Positions 8,699 to 16,872 are shown, counted from the first letter of the stretch. The stretch: 64,000 nucleotides of DNA from CAVRAZ01 sp963719135 (GCA_963719135.1 CAVRAZ010000007.1:1-64000), one strand, 5' to 3'. The notes: generated by a model from the sequence alone, not told the origin. Translations and numbers: made by a program.

Positions 8699-10304
8699 AT
8701 GACCACGCCGGGGCGGGGACTCGGCTACTGGGAGGTGACCTCGATCGGCGTCGGTGAAATGGTCGGTGGCGGCATCTTCGCCGTGCTCGGCCTGTCCGTG
8801 CACCTGGCGCAGGGCGGCGCGCCGCTGGCGTTCCTGATCGCGGGCATCGTCGCGCTCGTGACCGCCTATTCCTACGTCCAGCTTTCCGTTACGTTTCCGA
8901 GTCAGGGCGGCACGGTCTCGTTTCTCGACCGCGCCTTTGGCCCTGGAGTCGTGACGGGAAGCCTGAATATCCTGCTCTGGATCAGCTACATGGTGATGCT
9001 GTCGCTCTACGCCTATGGCTTCGGCAGCTATGGCGCCTCACTGTTTCCGGCCGAATCGCAGGGGCTGTGGAAACACCTGCTGATCACCGGCAGCGTGGTT
9101 GCGATCAGCGGGCTGAACCTGCTGCGCGCCGGCCTGATCGGCAAGGCCGAGGACTGGATCGTGTTGGTCAAGCTGACGATACTGCTGCTGTTCATCGCCG
9201 TTGGCATCGGTGGCATCGAGCCCGCCCGCCTGGTGCCGGCCACGTGGTCGCCACCCATCCATCTGGTCGCCGGTGGCATGATCATTTTTCTCGCTTATGA
9301 AGGGTTCGAGCTGATCGCCAACACCGCGCACGACGTGCGGGATCCGCAGCGTACCTTGCCGCGCGCATTCTATTCCGGGGTCGGTTTCGTCATCCTGCTC
9401 TACGTGCTGGTGGCCATCGTCACCGTCGGGACATTGCCGGTCGCGCAGATCGTCGGTGCGAAGGATTACGCACTGGCCGAGGCGGCACGCCCGGCGTTCG
9501 GGCAGGCGGGGTTCGTGCTGATCGCGGTGACGGCCATGCTGTCGACCGCATCCGCCATCAATGCCACCCTCTACGGCGCGGCGCGACTCAGTTACGTGAT
9601 CGCCAGCGATGGCGAGCTTCCCGAGCTGCTGGAGCACGGGGTGTGGGGGAGGCCCATCGAGGGATTGCTGATCACCGCCGCGGTCACGCTTGCCATTGCC
9701 AATCTCGCCGACCTGTCCAGCCTGTCGACGATGGGCAGCGCCGGATTCTTGCTGATCTTCGCCGCCGTGAACGGCGCCAACGCTGCGCGCCATGGAGAGC
9801 GAAGCGAGGGCGCGTAGTCCCCGGAAGGCGTAGGCGCGGGCGTATAGCCGTAGGTGTGAGCGACAGCGAACGGCTATGGGCATATACAAGCGCATCCGAC
9901 ACGCCGTCAAGCCATTGGCGGGAGTGCTGCGCAGCCGGCGCCGAGCGTGCGATGGTGTGGCGAAGCGGCACGGACGCAGGGCGGCCGGGGCACAATAGGC
10001 TGTCGTGACAAGCGAGGGCGAAACGGTGACTTGGATGTCCCGTTTCGCATCCTGAGCGTCACGACACTCTTGTGTTGTGCTTGCGGAGCGGACGGGCAGC
10101 AGGCGCTGGCTGTCGCTGCTCGGCGTCGGGCTTTGCCTGGGGGGGGGCCTGGGCACGCCGCTCTGGCAGACGGCTCAGAGCGGCCCGAACCGGCTCTGGG
10201 TGCTGGTGCTCATGTCCGGCGCGGCGCTGGCGGTCGAACTGGCTTTCCGGCTGACCACGGGGCGCACGCTGCATATACCACAGCACCCTGACAGCCCGGC
10301 CTGA
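8699..10304 (+). pseudogene. APC-superfamily amino acid permease, copy 2, split by a 292-bp insertion
   Basis: The frame from ATG 8699 is intact for about 360 residues and contains the TM1 motif VGGGIFAVLGLSVHLAQGG, the TM6 region (HLVAGGMIIFLAYEGFELIA) and a STASAINATLYGAARLSYVI stretch typical of APC permeases. At 9781 the insertion replaces the last two or three membrane helices with a short foreign tail (AARHGERSEGA, stop 9817). The original C-terminus resumes at about 10077 (LAERTGSRRWLSLLGVG) and ends at 10304. Without the insertion the gene would encode about 440 residues. Copy 1 lacks the insertion but is frameshifted, so the window has no complete version of this permease. Confidence 0.8.
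9781..10072. mobile_element. 292-bp structured insertion in the APC permease gene
   Basis: Comparison with copy 1 places the insert between GGCGCCAA (ending 9780) and TGTTGTGC (from 10073). It has no ORF of note. It is built of palindromes: ATAGCCGT/ACGGCTAT at about 9852-9887, and near the right end two nested stems, TGTCGTGA (10001-10008) with TCACGACA (10059-10066) enclosing GCGAAACGG (10018-10026) with CCGTTTCGC (10040-10048). No clear target duplication can be seen. It may be a small non-autonomous element of the MITE or REP type. Confidence 0.65.
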
Positions 10305-10358
10305 AAACCCGGCGTGCCCATACCGGCGTCGGTTTTTACAGGAACCGCGGTGGCGGCC

Positions 10359-10409
10359 GGTTCCCGGGTGGATTCTCACGAAATACGTGGGTTATGCTTC
10401 CTATACTCC
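10359..10409 (+). repeat. oriIS-like terminus, copy C
   Basis: This is the third copy of the 51-bp motif, with the same hairpin (CACG/CGTG) and CTTCCTATACTCC ending as copy A. It closes transporter cassette copy 2 and is followed directly by GAAGCACAG and the tspO region. Identity with cassette copy 1 ends at its last base. Confidence 0.7.
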
Positions 10410-10465
10410 GAAGCACAGTTTCTGCTGATATTCGCAACACGTTGCTGTGATCCGAATGGCATTTC

Positions 10466-10963
10466 TCAGTCCAGGAATTGGGGATTGAGTTGCCAAGTCG
10501 AAAAGGTGAGCGCGCAAGCAAAAGTCACCCATGCAAGATACGGGAGCAGCAACGCGCCTGCAGTCGGTCGCACACGCCAGAACGTAGCGACCGTACCGAC
10601 AATCAGCACCCAGAGAATGAGTATCTCGGCAAACGCCCACGCGCCCAGATGCCAGACGAAGAACAACCAGGTCCACAGCGCGTTTGCCGCCAGTTGAACA
10701 AGAAACAGCGAGAGCGCGGCGCCCGCGCCCCGAAGACCGCGCTCGCGCCAGACCAGCCAGGCCGAGATGCCGATGAGGACATAGAGCACGCTCCACACCG
10801 GCGCGAAGAGCCAGCCGGGCGGCGCCCATGCGGGGCGGGTGAGTTGCTGATAGAACGCGCCGGCATCCGCGGACGCGACAGCGCCGATGGCTGCCGCCGC
10901 AAAGGTAAGAATAAGCCACGCCAGGAGGCCGAGAGTTTGTTTGGACGCTGGGATGTGGGTCAT
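10466..10963 (-). CDS. tspO: TspO/MBR-family tryptophan-rich membrane protein
   Basis: From ATG at 10963 this encodes 165 residues with five hydrophobic helices and the family pattern: LTRPAWAPPGWLFAPVWSVL (about residues 40-60), YVLIGISAWLVWRE and ANALWTWLFFVWHLGAWAF (about 100-118), then TFSTWQLNP at the end. TspO proteins sit in the envelope, bind porphyrins and modulate tetrapyrrole or stress responses. The gene is the last of a minus-strand group behind DUF2975, an XRE regulator and a serine hydrolase, with an 83-bp gap to the hydrolase stop at 11047. The frame happens to stay open upstream into the hydrolase because of a frameshift there; the fusion is not real. Confidence 0.85.
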   Translation of the reverse strand: MTHIPASKQTLGLLAWLILTFAAAAIGAVASADAGAFYQQLTRPAWAPPGWLFAPVWSVLYVLIGISAWLVWRERGLRGAGAALSLFLVQLAANALWTWLFFVWHLGAWAFAEILILWVLIVGTVATFWRVRPTAGALLLPYLAWVTFACALTFSTWQLNPQFLD

Positions 10964-11046
10964 GAGGTTCGGTTGGGACGTCCAATAAGGTTGATTGAGG
11001 CCGATATTCGCATCACCAATTGTCGTAATGTTGGACCCGACCCCGA

Positions 11047-12838
11047 TCACCGCAGGAACCGGTAACCCGAATAGAGCAGGGCCTCCTTTCCATCCTGCCG
11101 GACTGCACGTACTACCCCCCTCTCCATTTCCGGACCCGAAGACTATGGCCTCGTCGTCCGAAATCGGCAACAAGGCAATGCGTGCGGCGATATCGTCCAG
11201 CCCCCATAACTTGCTTGAGACTTGCAGCCGCACCACCAGTACACCGTTTTCGTTCTCCAGAGGTACACGCGTGAAATCGAACGCGTCATCTGCATCGGCG
11301 CGATGCGGACCCAGGCGTTTCATCCATGCCGGCGGTATCGTGTAACGCGGTACCTCTTCAAAGGGAAACGGCTGCGGAAGACCGTGGAGCACGGCGAAAC
11401 GCCGATTGCCCACGGAAGTGAAGTGTACCGACAGCCCGGACAAGGAGACATGGAACAGCCTGGCGACCGCCACCCGGGGCACGAACGTGGCAGGTCCCAC
11501 CGGCACCAAGTTGAAATTCCTGCCCAGCGCCTGCACGGCAAGCTGCCCGCCGGACTGGCAATGGAAGACAGTTGACCGAACACGACGTACTCGCCGGCGT
11601 ACTGCGCGAGTTGCGCGTCTGACATCGCGATACGTTGTGGCTCCGACTTGTGGTCCTCCGCAGCGGGTACGGCAACGCCCAGCCGCGCAGCCAGTGCAAG
11701 CTGCAGCGCCTTACTGCCAACCTGTATCACGAACCCTTTGGCCGCTTGCCCGTTGGCGAGGATCACGACGCCGAGTTTGCGCTCGCGCGCGATCATCAAG
11801 CTACCGTAATAACCCGGATACTCGCCGTTGTGCCAGGCGATATGCCCCAATCCCGGCACGTGCACGCCGGCGATCATCCAGCCCAGACCGATTTCGTTGC
11901 CGAAGTCGAGCGGCAGCCCCGCAAACTGCGGCGCGAACATGGCGCGCAGCGTCGATGCGGTGAGCAGCGGCTTCCCGGTTTCCGTGCGCCCATCCGCCAG
12001 GACAAAACGGATGAAGCGGGCCAGATCGTTCACACTGGTTATCAACGATCCTGCCGGCCGGTCGCGCAGTTCAACGGCGGGCGTTGCGTTGCCGTCCCGA
12101 TAACCCTTTGCCATTCTCGAGGCGGCTTGCGACGCCAGACCGAAGGTCGACTGCGTCATTCCCAGCGGCTCCAACAAATCTTGCTGCATAGCCGTAACAA
12201 AGGACTCGCGCGCGCGAACCTCGATCAGGCGTCCGAGCAGATCGTAATCCAGATTGGAATACTTGTACTGGCCCTGCGGCGGCGGCGCCACGCCCTCCGC
12301 GTGTAGCTGGTCCTGTAGCGTGGCCAGATCCACCGGCGACTGGGTCCACATCCCGTTGAGGCGGTCGGAGGGCAGGCCGCAATGATGCGCGAGCAATGCG
12401 CGCACCGTGATCGGTTGGGCATCGGCAAATCGGGAGTCGATGGAAAAATCGGGAAGCTGCGCAGCGAGCGCCCCATCCAGCACGATGTCACCCTGGTCGA
12501 CTCTGCGCATCACCTCCGTGGCCGTGAGCAGCTTCGAGATGGACCCGGCCCGATACAGGGTATCCGGTGCGGCGGCTACGCCCGCGGTATCTGCAATAGC
12601 CGTAACCCTTGGCCCAAACGATCCGCTGATCGTCGACGATGGCGATGCTCAGGCCGGTGACATGGGCCTTTTTCATCTCGGCGCCGATCATCCAGTCGAG
12701 ATATGCGTCGGGATACCGATAGTCACCGGGCACAGTCGGGCCGTGACGTTGTGGTGCTCCGGCACAGGCCGCAAGCAATATCAGTAACGCGCCCAACAAC
12801 GCCAAGGGCATGGATCGTGACGTATGAACTTTTCGCAT
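11047..12838 (-). pseudogene. Lipoprotein serine hydrolase (beta-lactamase class C / AmpC-like), three frameshifts
   Basis: The protein starts at 12838 with a lipoprotein signal (ALLGALLILLAAC). The first frame reads to about 12596 (AKGYGY). The second gives ADTAGVAAAPDTLYRAG, then SISK with the catalytic Ser-x-x-Lys, the YSN motif in QYKYSNLDYDLLG and HNG in GHIAWHNGEYPGYYG. The frame shifts again at about 11570 and once more in a G run at about 11125. The true C-terminus is GKEALLYSGYRFLR, stop 11047. The reconstructed product has about 595 residues: a beta-lactamase-fold hydrolase plus a C-terminal beta domain. Such enzymes act as peptidases or esterases in the envelope. Its start overlaps the upstream regulator stop (TAATG). 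All catalytic motifs survive, so sequencing error is possible. Confidence 0.8.
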
Positions 12839-13056
12839 TATTCGGATGGCTCGGAGGCCACGTACTCCAACAGGTCGCCGGGTTGGCAATCGAGATACCG
12901 GCAGATCGCTTCCAACGTGGAAAAGCGAACGCCCTTTACCTTTCCGCTTTTCAGCAACGAGAGGTTCGCCTCGGTGATACCCACGGAGTCGGCGAGGTCC
13001 TTGGACTTGACCTTGCGTTTTGCGAGCATCACATCCAACCGGACTACGATCGACAT
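12838..13056 (-). CDS. Small XRE/Cro-type HTH regulator
   Basis: This is a 72-residue protein that is almost entirely one helix-turn-helix domain: LDVMLAKRKVKSKDLADSVG, ITEANLSLLKSGKVKGVRFS with the recognition helix, and LEAICRYLDCQPGDLLEY. This compact form (YozG-like) usually stands next to a DUF2975 membrane protein gene, as here. It starts eight bases after the DUF2975 stop and its own stop overlaps the ATG of the serine hydrolase by one base, so the three are surely one operon. I infer it regulates this operon, perhaps through the palindrome at 13692-13713. Confidence 0.85.
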   Translation of the reverse strand: MSIVVRLDVMLAKRKVKSKDLADSVGITEANLSLLKSGKVKGVRFSTLEAICRYLDCQPGDLLEYVASEPSE

Positions 13057-13064
13057 CACATCCC

Positions 13065-13598
13065 CTAGACAATATTCGCGTTCTCGTCCTGAATGCGGTG
13101 CGCTTCGTCCATGACGCCGCCGAGCATCACCACCGCAACACCCACCACCATCAGATACAGATCCGCGGTGCTCAGCCCCAGTGGAATCGCAAGGCGTGTG
13201 GTCCCCGGGACGTAGGTGAGTACAATGGTGATCAGCGCGGTATACAGTCCGTTGGCCAGACCGAGCAGCAACAGCCCGCGCCCGAACGCCCGGTAGCGTT
13301 TTCCCATGCGCGCCCCGAACAGCTCGCCCTGCGCATACTCGGCACAAATGCGATGGAGCACGACCAGCACATACAGCGCAGCGGCCAGGGGTATGAGTTC
13401 GACGGAGAACCCCGCCAGGCGTCGTTCAAAACCGAGTGGCCCCGCCGGCATCAGCGCGGCCAGTGTCGGAGGCAGCGCTGCACGGGTATCCGCCACCAGC
13501 CAGCGCAACACGGACGCGCCCACGCTCACCGTTCCGACCACCCACACCAACGCTTGAATACGGCGACTCAATCTCGTCAATCGTTGGTTATCAGGCAT
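13065..13598 (-). CDS. DUF2975-family membrane protein
   Basis: The chosen start is ATG at 13598, which has GAGG about nine bases upstream; the frame is open further up, but without support. The protein has 177 residues and four hydrophobic segments: QALVWVVGTVSVGASVLRWL, VELIPLAAALYVLVVLHRI, GLLLLGLANGLYTALITIVL and DLYLMVVGVAVVMLGGVM. Between segments two and three lies YAQGELFGARMGKRYRAFGR, the pattern usual in DUF2975. The molecular role of the family is not known; it regularly pairs with a small XRE regulator. It heads the operon that continues with the regulator, the serine hydrolase and tspO. Confidence 0.8.
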   Translation of the reverse strand: MPDNQRLTRLSRRIQALVWVVGTVSVGASVLRWLVADTRAALPPTLAALMPAGPLGFERRLAGFSVELIPLAAALYVLVVLHRICAEYAQGELFGARMGKRYRAFGRGLLLLGLANGLYTALITIVLTYVPGTTRLAIPLGLSTADLYLMVVGVAVVMLGGVMDEAHRIQDENANIV

Positions 13599-13691
13599 CA
13601 CCGCAACCTCTGTTCCCCAGGTAGTGGAGGCATCGCCGGTCCGGATGATTCCGGGGCGCACCTTGAGGAGCATAGCGTGGAAATTATTATA

Positions 13692-13713
13692 AAACAATAA
13701 TTAATTATTGTTT
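13692..13713. promoter_or_regulatory. 22-bp perfect AT palindrome upstream of the DUF2975 operon
   Basis: The sequence is a perfect dyad centred between 13702 and 13703, with half-site ACAATAATTA in an otherwise GC-rich area. It lies about 95 bp before the DUF2975 start in the expected promoter region. It is a natural candidate for the operator of the operon's own XRE regulator; that role is inferred. Confidence 0.55.
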
Positions 13714-13966
13714 AAATAAACAACCGGCCCGTCAAACCCGCCATGGAGCCCCGGCAGCCCGCAGCTCGCGCAAGTTGGAGCTGAAGGGCATGTGGCCGCG
13801 TCGTCGCGCGGGACCGTGGGCGGCAGACCAGCGGGAATGGAGTGACTGGGATCAGAGGGGATTCGTTCGCCCCGCCCTACGAATTCAAGGGGCGGAATTC
13901 TATATACCGTCCTCCGAACTCCTCGAGTTCATGTGCCGCGGCGTACAGGCTTTTGACCGGGCGCCA

Positions 13967-14200
13967 AAATAGATCTGTCCCGTTTGGATCAACTTCTACT
14001 TCGCATTCTTCATCCCGGCTTCCAGCCTCAACCCCTCCGCGGGTAGGTCAACGAAGGCCGGTTACAGAGCAAAAGCCACAATCCCATACTTGGCCGCATG
14101 CAGCAATGCTAGACCCCTGACCCCTCCTGTCGCGATGTTAGACCTGCGGCCCATCCATGCGCACTTGACGGGAAACCAAATGGATCTGTCCCCTTTGGAT
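13967..14200. repeat. Two 23-bp direct repeats around a gene-free stretch
   Basis: The repeats are at 13967-13989 and 14178-14200 and differ at two positions; their shared core is GATCTGTCCC followed by TTTGGAT. The same core in the opposite orientation (GGGGACAGATCTA) appears at 18884-18896 just before the IS200 element. The second copy abuts the hicA remnant. From 13714 to 14200 I find no gene. Confidence 0.6.
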
Positions 14201-14323
14201 TGCAGTCATCGCCAATTCCCGAACGCAACAAAGCGTAGTACGGTAACGGTGTCCGGCAAACCGAGCGCCGACATTCCGCGGGGCACGCTGGCAAGTGCAA
14301 TGAAACAGGCCGGCCTCAAGTAA
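14201..14323 (+). pseudogene. hicA: HicA mRNA interferase toxin, N-terminally truncated
   Basis: The frame reads SHRQFPNATKRSTVTVSGKP and ends with IPRGTLASAMKQAGLK at 14323. This is the second half of the double-stranded RNA-binding-fold HicA toxin, starting at the conserved GSHRQF region that carries the catalytic histidine. The first 20 or so residues are gone, replaced by the 23-bp repeat at 14178-14200. There is no start codon in frame. The toxin should be inactive, while its antitoxin gene directly downstream is intact. Confidence 0.75.
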
Positions 14324-14336
14324 CAGGAGGCGTGAA

Positions 14337-14543
14337 ATGAAATATGTGGTCGTTATCGAGACGGGAGATTCCGGATACGGTGCCCACGTACCTGACCTGC
14401 CGGGCTGCTTCGCAGCCGCCGATACGCGGGACGAGGTCGTGCGACTGATCAAGGAAGCGATCGAATTTCACATCGAAGGTCTGCGCGCCGCCGGTGAGCC
14501 GGTGCTACTGGCGAGTTCGGTAGTAGAGTTTGTCGAACGTTGA
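14337..14543 (+). CDS. hicB: HicB-family antitoxin
   Basis: This is a 68-residue protein with the HicB_like fold: MKYVVVIETGDSGYGAHVPD, LPGCFAAADTRDEVVRLIKE, AIEFHIEGLRAAGEPV. These match the partial RNase-H-like antitoxin domain that binds HicA. A strong ribosome site (GGAGG) precedes the ATG and the gap from the hicA stop is 13 bases, the usual hicAB arrangement. There is no separate C-terminal DNA-binding domain; short HicB proteins of this length are common. It is now an antitoxin without a working toxin here. An IS66 element inserted six bases after its stop. Confidence 0.85.
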   Translation: MKYVVVIETGDSGYGAHVPDLPGCFAAADTRDEVVRLIKEAIEFHIEGLRAAGEPVLLASSVVEFVER

Positions 14544-14557
14544 TGCTGCGTGATAAA

Positions 14558-16287
14558 GTAACTATTCAGTCCGATTCTGCCACGATCAGCTATTTTGGAC
14601 CTCGTCCATCCTCATAAAATCCGGATCCTTGCCCTGGAAAAGCAGTGTCAATGCGTGAGTAGCCGTCATGCCCTGCTTGCGACACGTTGACAGGTAACTG
14701 CGAACCCGACAGAAGATCTTTGCTCCCTCCGTGGAGCGGAAGCAACCTGAGATCTTCTGCTGCACCTTGGTCATGCGCAGATCGTTCTCACCCTGATTGT
14801 TGGTGAAGGGGACACTCTCCACCTCCATGAAGCGCAGGACGTTTTGCTCGAAGTCGCGCAATCGCTCCAGCAGGTTTCTGGCCTTCGATCGTTTGAGCCG
14901 GCCCCGTTTTCCCCGCCGTTGACGTTCATCGGGCGGTGGACATTCGGTCTCCGCCTTTTTAAGTAGCCGTCGATATCGACGGCGCCACCGTGTGGCCTCA
15001 CCCACTGGTAAACAACCCCCGGCATCCGTTACCGCTGTTGCGAGTTCGATCAGCAAGGCCTGCATCTCCCTGGCCCACTGCTGCTGATCCTGTTCCCAGG
15101 CTCGCTCCAGTTCTCGGAGGTGATGGGCATTGCACAGGGCATGGGTGCAGTCGTAATGGTAGTACGGCTTCCAGTGATCATGGCACAACACGCCCTTGAA
15201 GAAGGGCAGGATGCCCATCTCATCCATGGCATCAAGACCCCGCCTGGCGTGGGGATAGAACCAGGTCAGTGAGGCGTTGGAGGCACAGTGCAGCCACTGG
15301 CGCTTCCCGCCGATGTTGATGCCGGTCTCATCGGCATGCAGGAGGTCAGAGCGGGCAAGCTGGGTCTTTGCCCACTGCTCGAAGGACGCCAGCCCTTCAT
15401 AGGCTTCTTTGTTGAAGTTGAAGACCGAGCCCGCACTGACCGGAATATGCATCTGATCCTGGAAGTGATCGCGTATCCGATCATAGGGAATCAGCTGGTG
15501 CTGGGACATATAGACGGCATTTGCCTTCAGGTTGAGGCCATACTGCACCGGCCGATTCACCCCCTCCGGAAAAGCGGCCACAAATCGATTTCCCTGGTTG
15601 TCCTCAAGAATCTGTGCCTGGTATTCGATCACGAACCGCGAGATGTCGATATCAATGACCTGGCGACTTTCATGGCCTGCCTCCCGATACGATGATCCCT
15701 TGGGGAGCGTGCGACGGTCGATGGTCAGAACTTCCACCTCGTCCGGATCAGCCACCGGCTGCAAGGTGATCCCATTACGCCCCTTCTGCCCTCCCGGCTT
15801 CCTGCTGCTTTGTCCCCGCCGGCTCGATTTCTTCCGGTTTGGATCCGCGGAGGGTGGCTTGCTGCTGTTCTTGCTGTTGAGGGTCGTGCGGTTGAGCAGC
15901 AGGGTCACCAGAACAAGCAATACTTCCAGCGCCGAGCGCAGTGCAGGCGAAAGATCTTTCTCCTGCTCGAGAAGTTCCTTGACTGAGTTGATCGATGAAT
16001 CAACGTCAATAGCGTCTAGCTTCAACCGCCCGCATCTCACATGATCTTGAGTGAGATCATTATCGCACGGGTTTTCAGGACGAACTTTTAGCGTCTGTCA
16101 GCTAATCTGAGGCGTTTTGTAAAATGACCTCGCGTCGTCGATGACGTTGCTCGCAAACAGCCATTAGCGAGCTTCTTGTGGCTTAGTGGGGTGGCTATAA
16201 TGATGAGTGACACACCCTCACTGAAACAGAAAATATTGCGCTAAAACCTTGTCAAGCACTTTCTTCAGTTTTTAACTGAATAGTTAC
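14558..16287 (-). mobile_element. Complete IS66-family element, single-gene type
   Basis: The element is 1730 bp long with perfect 13-bp terminal inverted repeats (GTAACTATTCAGT at the left end and its complement at the right). It is flanked by an 8-bp target duplication, GTGATAAA, at 14550-14557 and 16288-16295, the duplication size of the IS66 family. It carries only the large transposase gene and no tnpA or tnpB, as in the ISBst12 subgroup. The intact ends, duplication and transposase indicate a recent insertion. Confidence 0.9.
14586..16040 (-). CDS. IS66-family transposase (TnpC)
   Basis: This encodes 484 residues from a GTG at 16040. The N-terminal leucine-rich region is followed by a basic SSKPPSADPNRKKSSRRG linker, the zinc-binding-like part and the DDE core: LLHADETGINIGGKRQW (first Asp), GVLCHDHWKPYYHYDC (second Asp) and FTNNQGENDLRMTKVQQKI (Glu). 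The C-terminal domain ends QGKDPDFMR. Length and motifs are complete for the family, so the transposase is probably active. It fills nearly the whole element and is transcribed from the right end towards hicB. Confidence 0.9.
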   Translation of the reverse strand: MRCGRLKLDAIDVDSSINSVKELLEQEKDLSPALRSALEVLLVLVTLLLNRTTLNSKNSSKPPSADPNRKKSSRRGQSSRKPGGQKGRNGITLQPVADPDEVEVLTIDRRTLPKGSSYREAGHESRQVIDIDISRFVIEYQAQILEDNQGNRFVAAFPEGVNRPVQYGLNLKANAVYMSQHQLIPYDRIRDHFQDQMHIPVSAGSVFNFNKEAYEGLASFEQWAKTQLARSDLLHADETGINIGGKRQWLHCASNASLTWFYPHARRGLDAMDEMGILPFFKGVLCHDHWKPYYHYDCTHALCNAHHLRELERAWEQDQQQWAREMQALLIELATAVTDAGGCLPVGEATRWRRRYRRLLKKAETECPPPDERQRRGKRGRLKRSKARNLLERLRDFEQNVLRFMEVESVPFTNNQGENDLRMTKVQQKISGCFRSTEGAKIFCRVRSYLSTCRKQGMTATHALTLLFQGKDPDFMRMDEVQNS

Positions 16288-16295
16288 GTGATAAA

Positions 16296-16656
16296 TAGAT
16301 CTTGGGTCAACGCGCGATCTGTAAGTAAAGCTGTGCTGACTCCAGTCGTGAGTTCCATTGGGGCACAAAACAGATCCCCGTTACGCGTGCTTTTCGCCGG
16401 GAATTGCGTGCCCCCGGTCTGGGTGAAACTGCCGGGGTGTCGTTTCGGTAAGGGTGTGAGATACAAAACTGGCTGCGTGATCGGGTGCAGTCAGTGCGAG
16501 GACCTGCACAGCACCAATCTTGTTCACGGCAAGAAGCGCCCGGCCACTGTGTGCGGCATCGTACAGACGATGGTTTGTGCCTTAGGTACATTATTTTCAG
16601 GAATCGGGTGCGATGTGATCTCGCTGGAAGCCAGCGCATCCAGGAAGCAAAGAGAC
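16296..16656. other. Gap with no recognised gene
   Basis: About 360 bases between the IS66 target duplication and a small DUF3309-like gene. The plus strand is open in one frame but the translation is irregular and matches nothing I know. A short perfect hairpin (CGCTGG-aag-CCAGCG) occurs at about 16622-16636, some 20 bp before the next start. Confidence 0.4.
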
Positions 16657-16776
16657 ATGACATCAGGAGAAATTCTGCTGATTGTCGTGTTTCTGATGCT
16701 GGTCAGCGCGATTCCAACCTGGCCCCGCAGCCACGGGTGGGGGTGCAGCCTCCCAGGCGCGCAGGAGGTCAGTTAA
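16657..16776 (+). CDS. DUF3309-like small membrane protein, altered C-terminus
   Basis: This 39-residue product begins MTSGEILLIVVFLMLVSAIP and continues TWPRSHGWG, which is the diagnostic first half of DUF3309 proteins (one hydrophobic helix, then a Pro-Thr-Trp-Pro turn and a GWG motif). Full members have about 50-55 residues with a second hydrophobic helix. Here the end (CSLPGAQEVS) is unrelated, so the gene has lost or been shifted out of its second helix. The tandem hydrophobic micro-ORFs directly downstream resemble that missing second helix. AGGAAG lies upstream of the ATG. Function of the family is unknown. Confidence 0.55.
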   Translation: MTSGEILLIVVFLMLVSAIPTWPRSHGWGCSLPGAQEVS

Positions 16777-16801
16777 CTGTTGCCGATTGAAGGATATGGT
16801 C

Positions 16802-16861
16802 ATGGAAGGTGTCTTAGTGCTTGTTGTATTGGTGCTTCTGATCGTTTTTCTTGTCCGTTAA
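16802..16861 (+). CDS. Membrane micropeptide 1 (19 residues)
   Basis: A short ORF encoding MEGVLVLVVLVLLIVFLVR, one continuous hydrophobic helix with a charged residue at each end. GAAGGA stands about eight bases before this ATG; an in-frame ATG at 16796 would add two residues. A near copy follows 71 bp later. It could be a real one-helix peptide or the detached second helix of a DUF3309 protein. Confidence 0.4.
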   Translation: MEGVLVLVVLVLLIVFLVR

Positions 16862-16872
16862 AGGAGTTGATC

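Larger units (their letters stand above)
7631..10409 (+). mobile_element. Transporter cassette, copy 2 (rolling-circle cargo candidate)
   Basis: This is the second copy of the BASS-APC block. It begins at CCACCAGTCGCC inside an IS3 OrfB gene and ends at the 51-bp oriIS-like motif (10359-10409), beyond which sequence is unrelated to copy 1. It differs from copy 1 by scattered substitutions, a few indels in G/C runs and one 292-bp insertion at 9781-10072. A block with one defined end at an oriIS-like motif and a different flank on each side is what one-ended rolling-circle transposition would leave. No IS91 transposase gene is attached to this copy, so any movement would have been in trans. Confidence 0.75.

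Noticed and set aside
10001..10066. Integron attC site as explanation for the nested stems
   Set aside because: The size and nested arms are similar, but the GTTRRRY core and the matching RYYYAAC end are missing and no integrase gene is present.
10964..11536. Apparent in-frame fusion of serine hydrolase C-terminus to TspO
   Set aside because: Another frame gives a natural hydrolase ending (YSGYRFLR, stop at 11047); the fusion is created by a frameshift in a G run.
13775..13972. 65-codon plus-strand frame upstream of hicA
   Set aside because: No ribosome site, no known family, and it spans a region with repeats; treated as non-coding.
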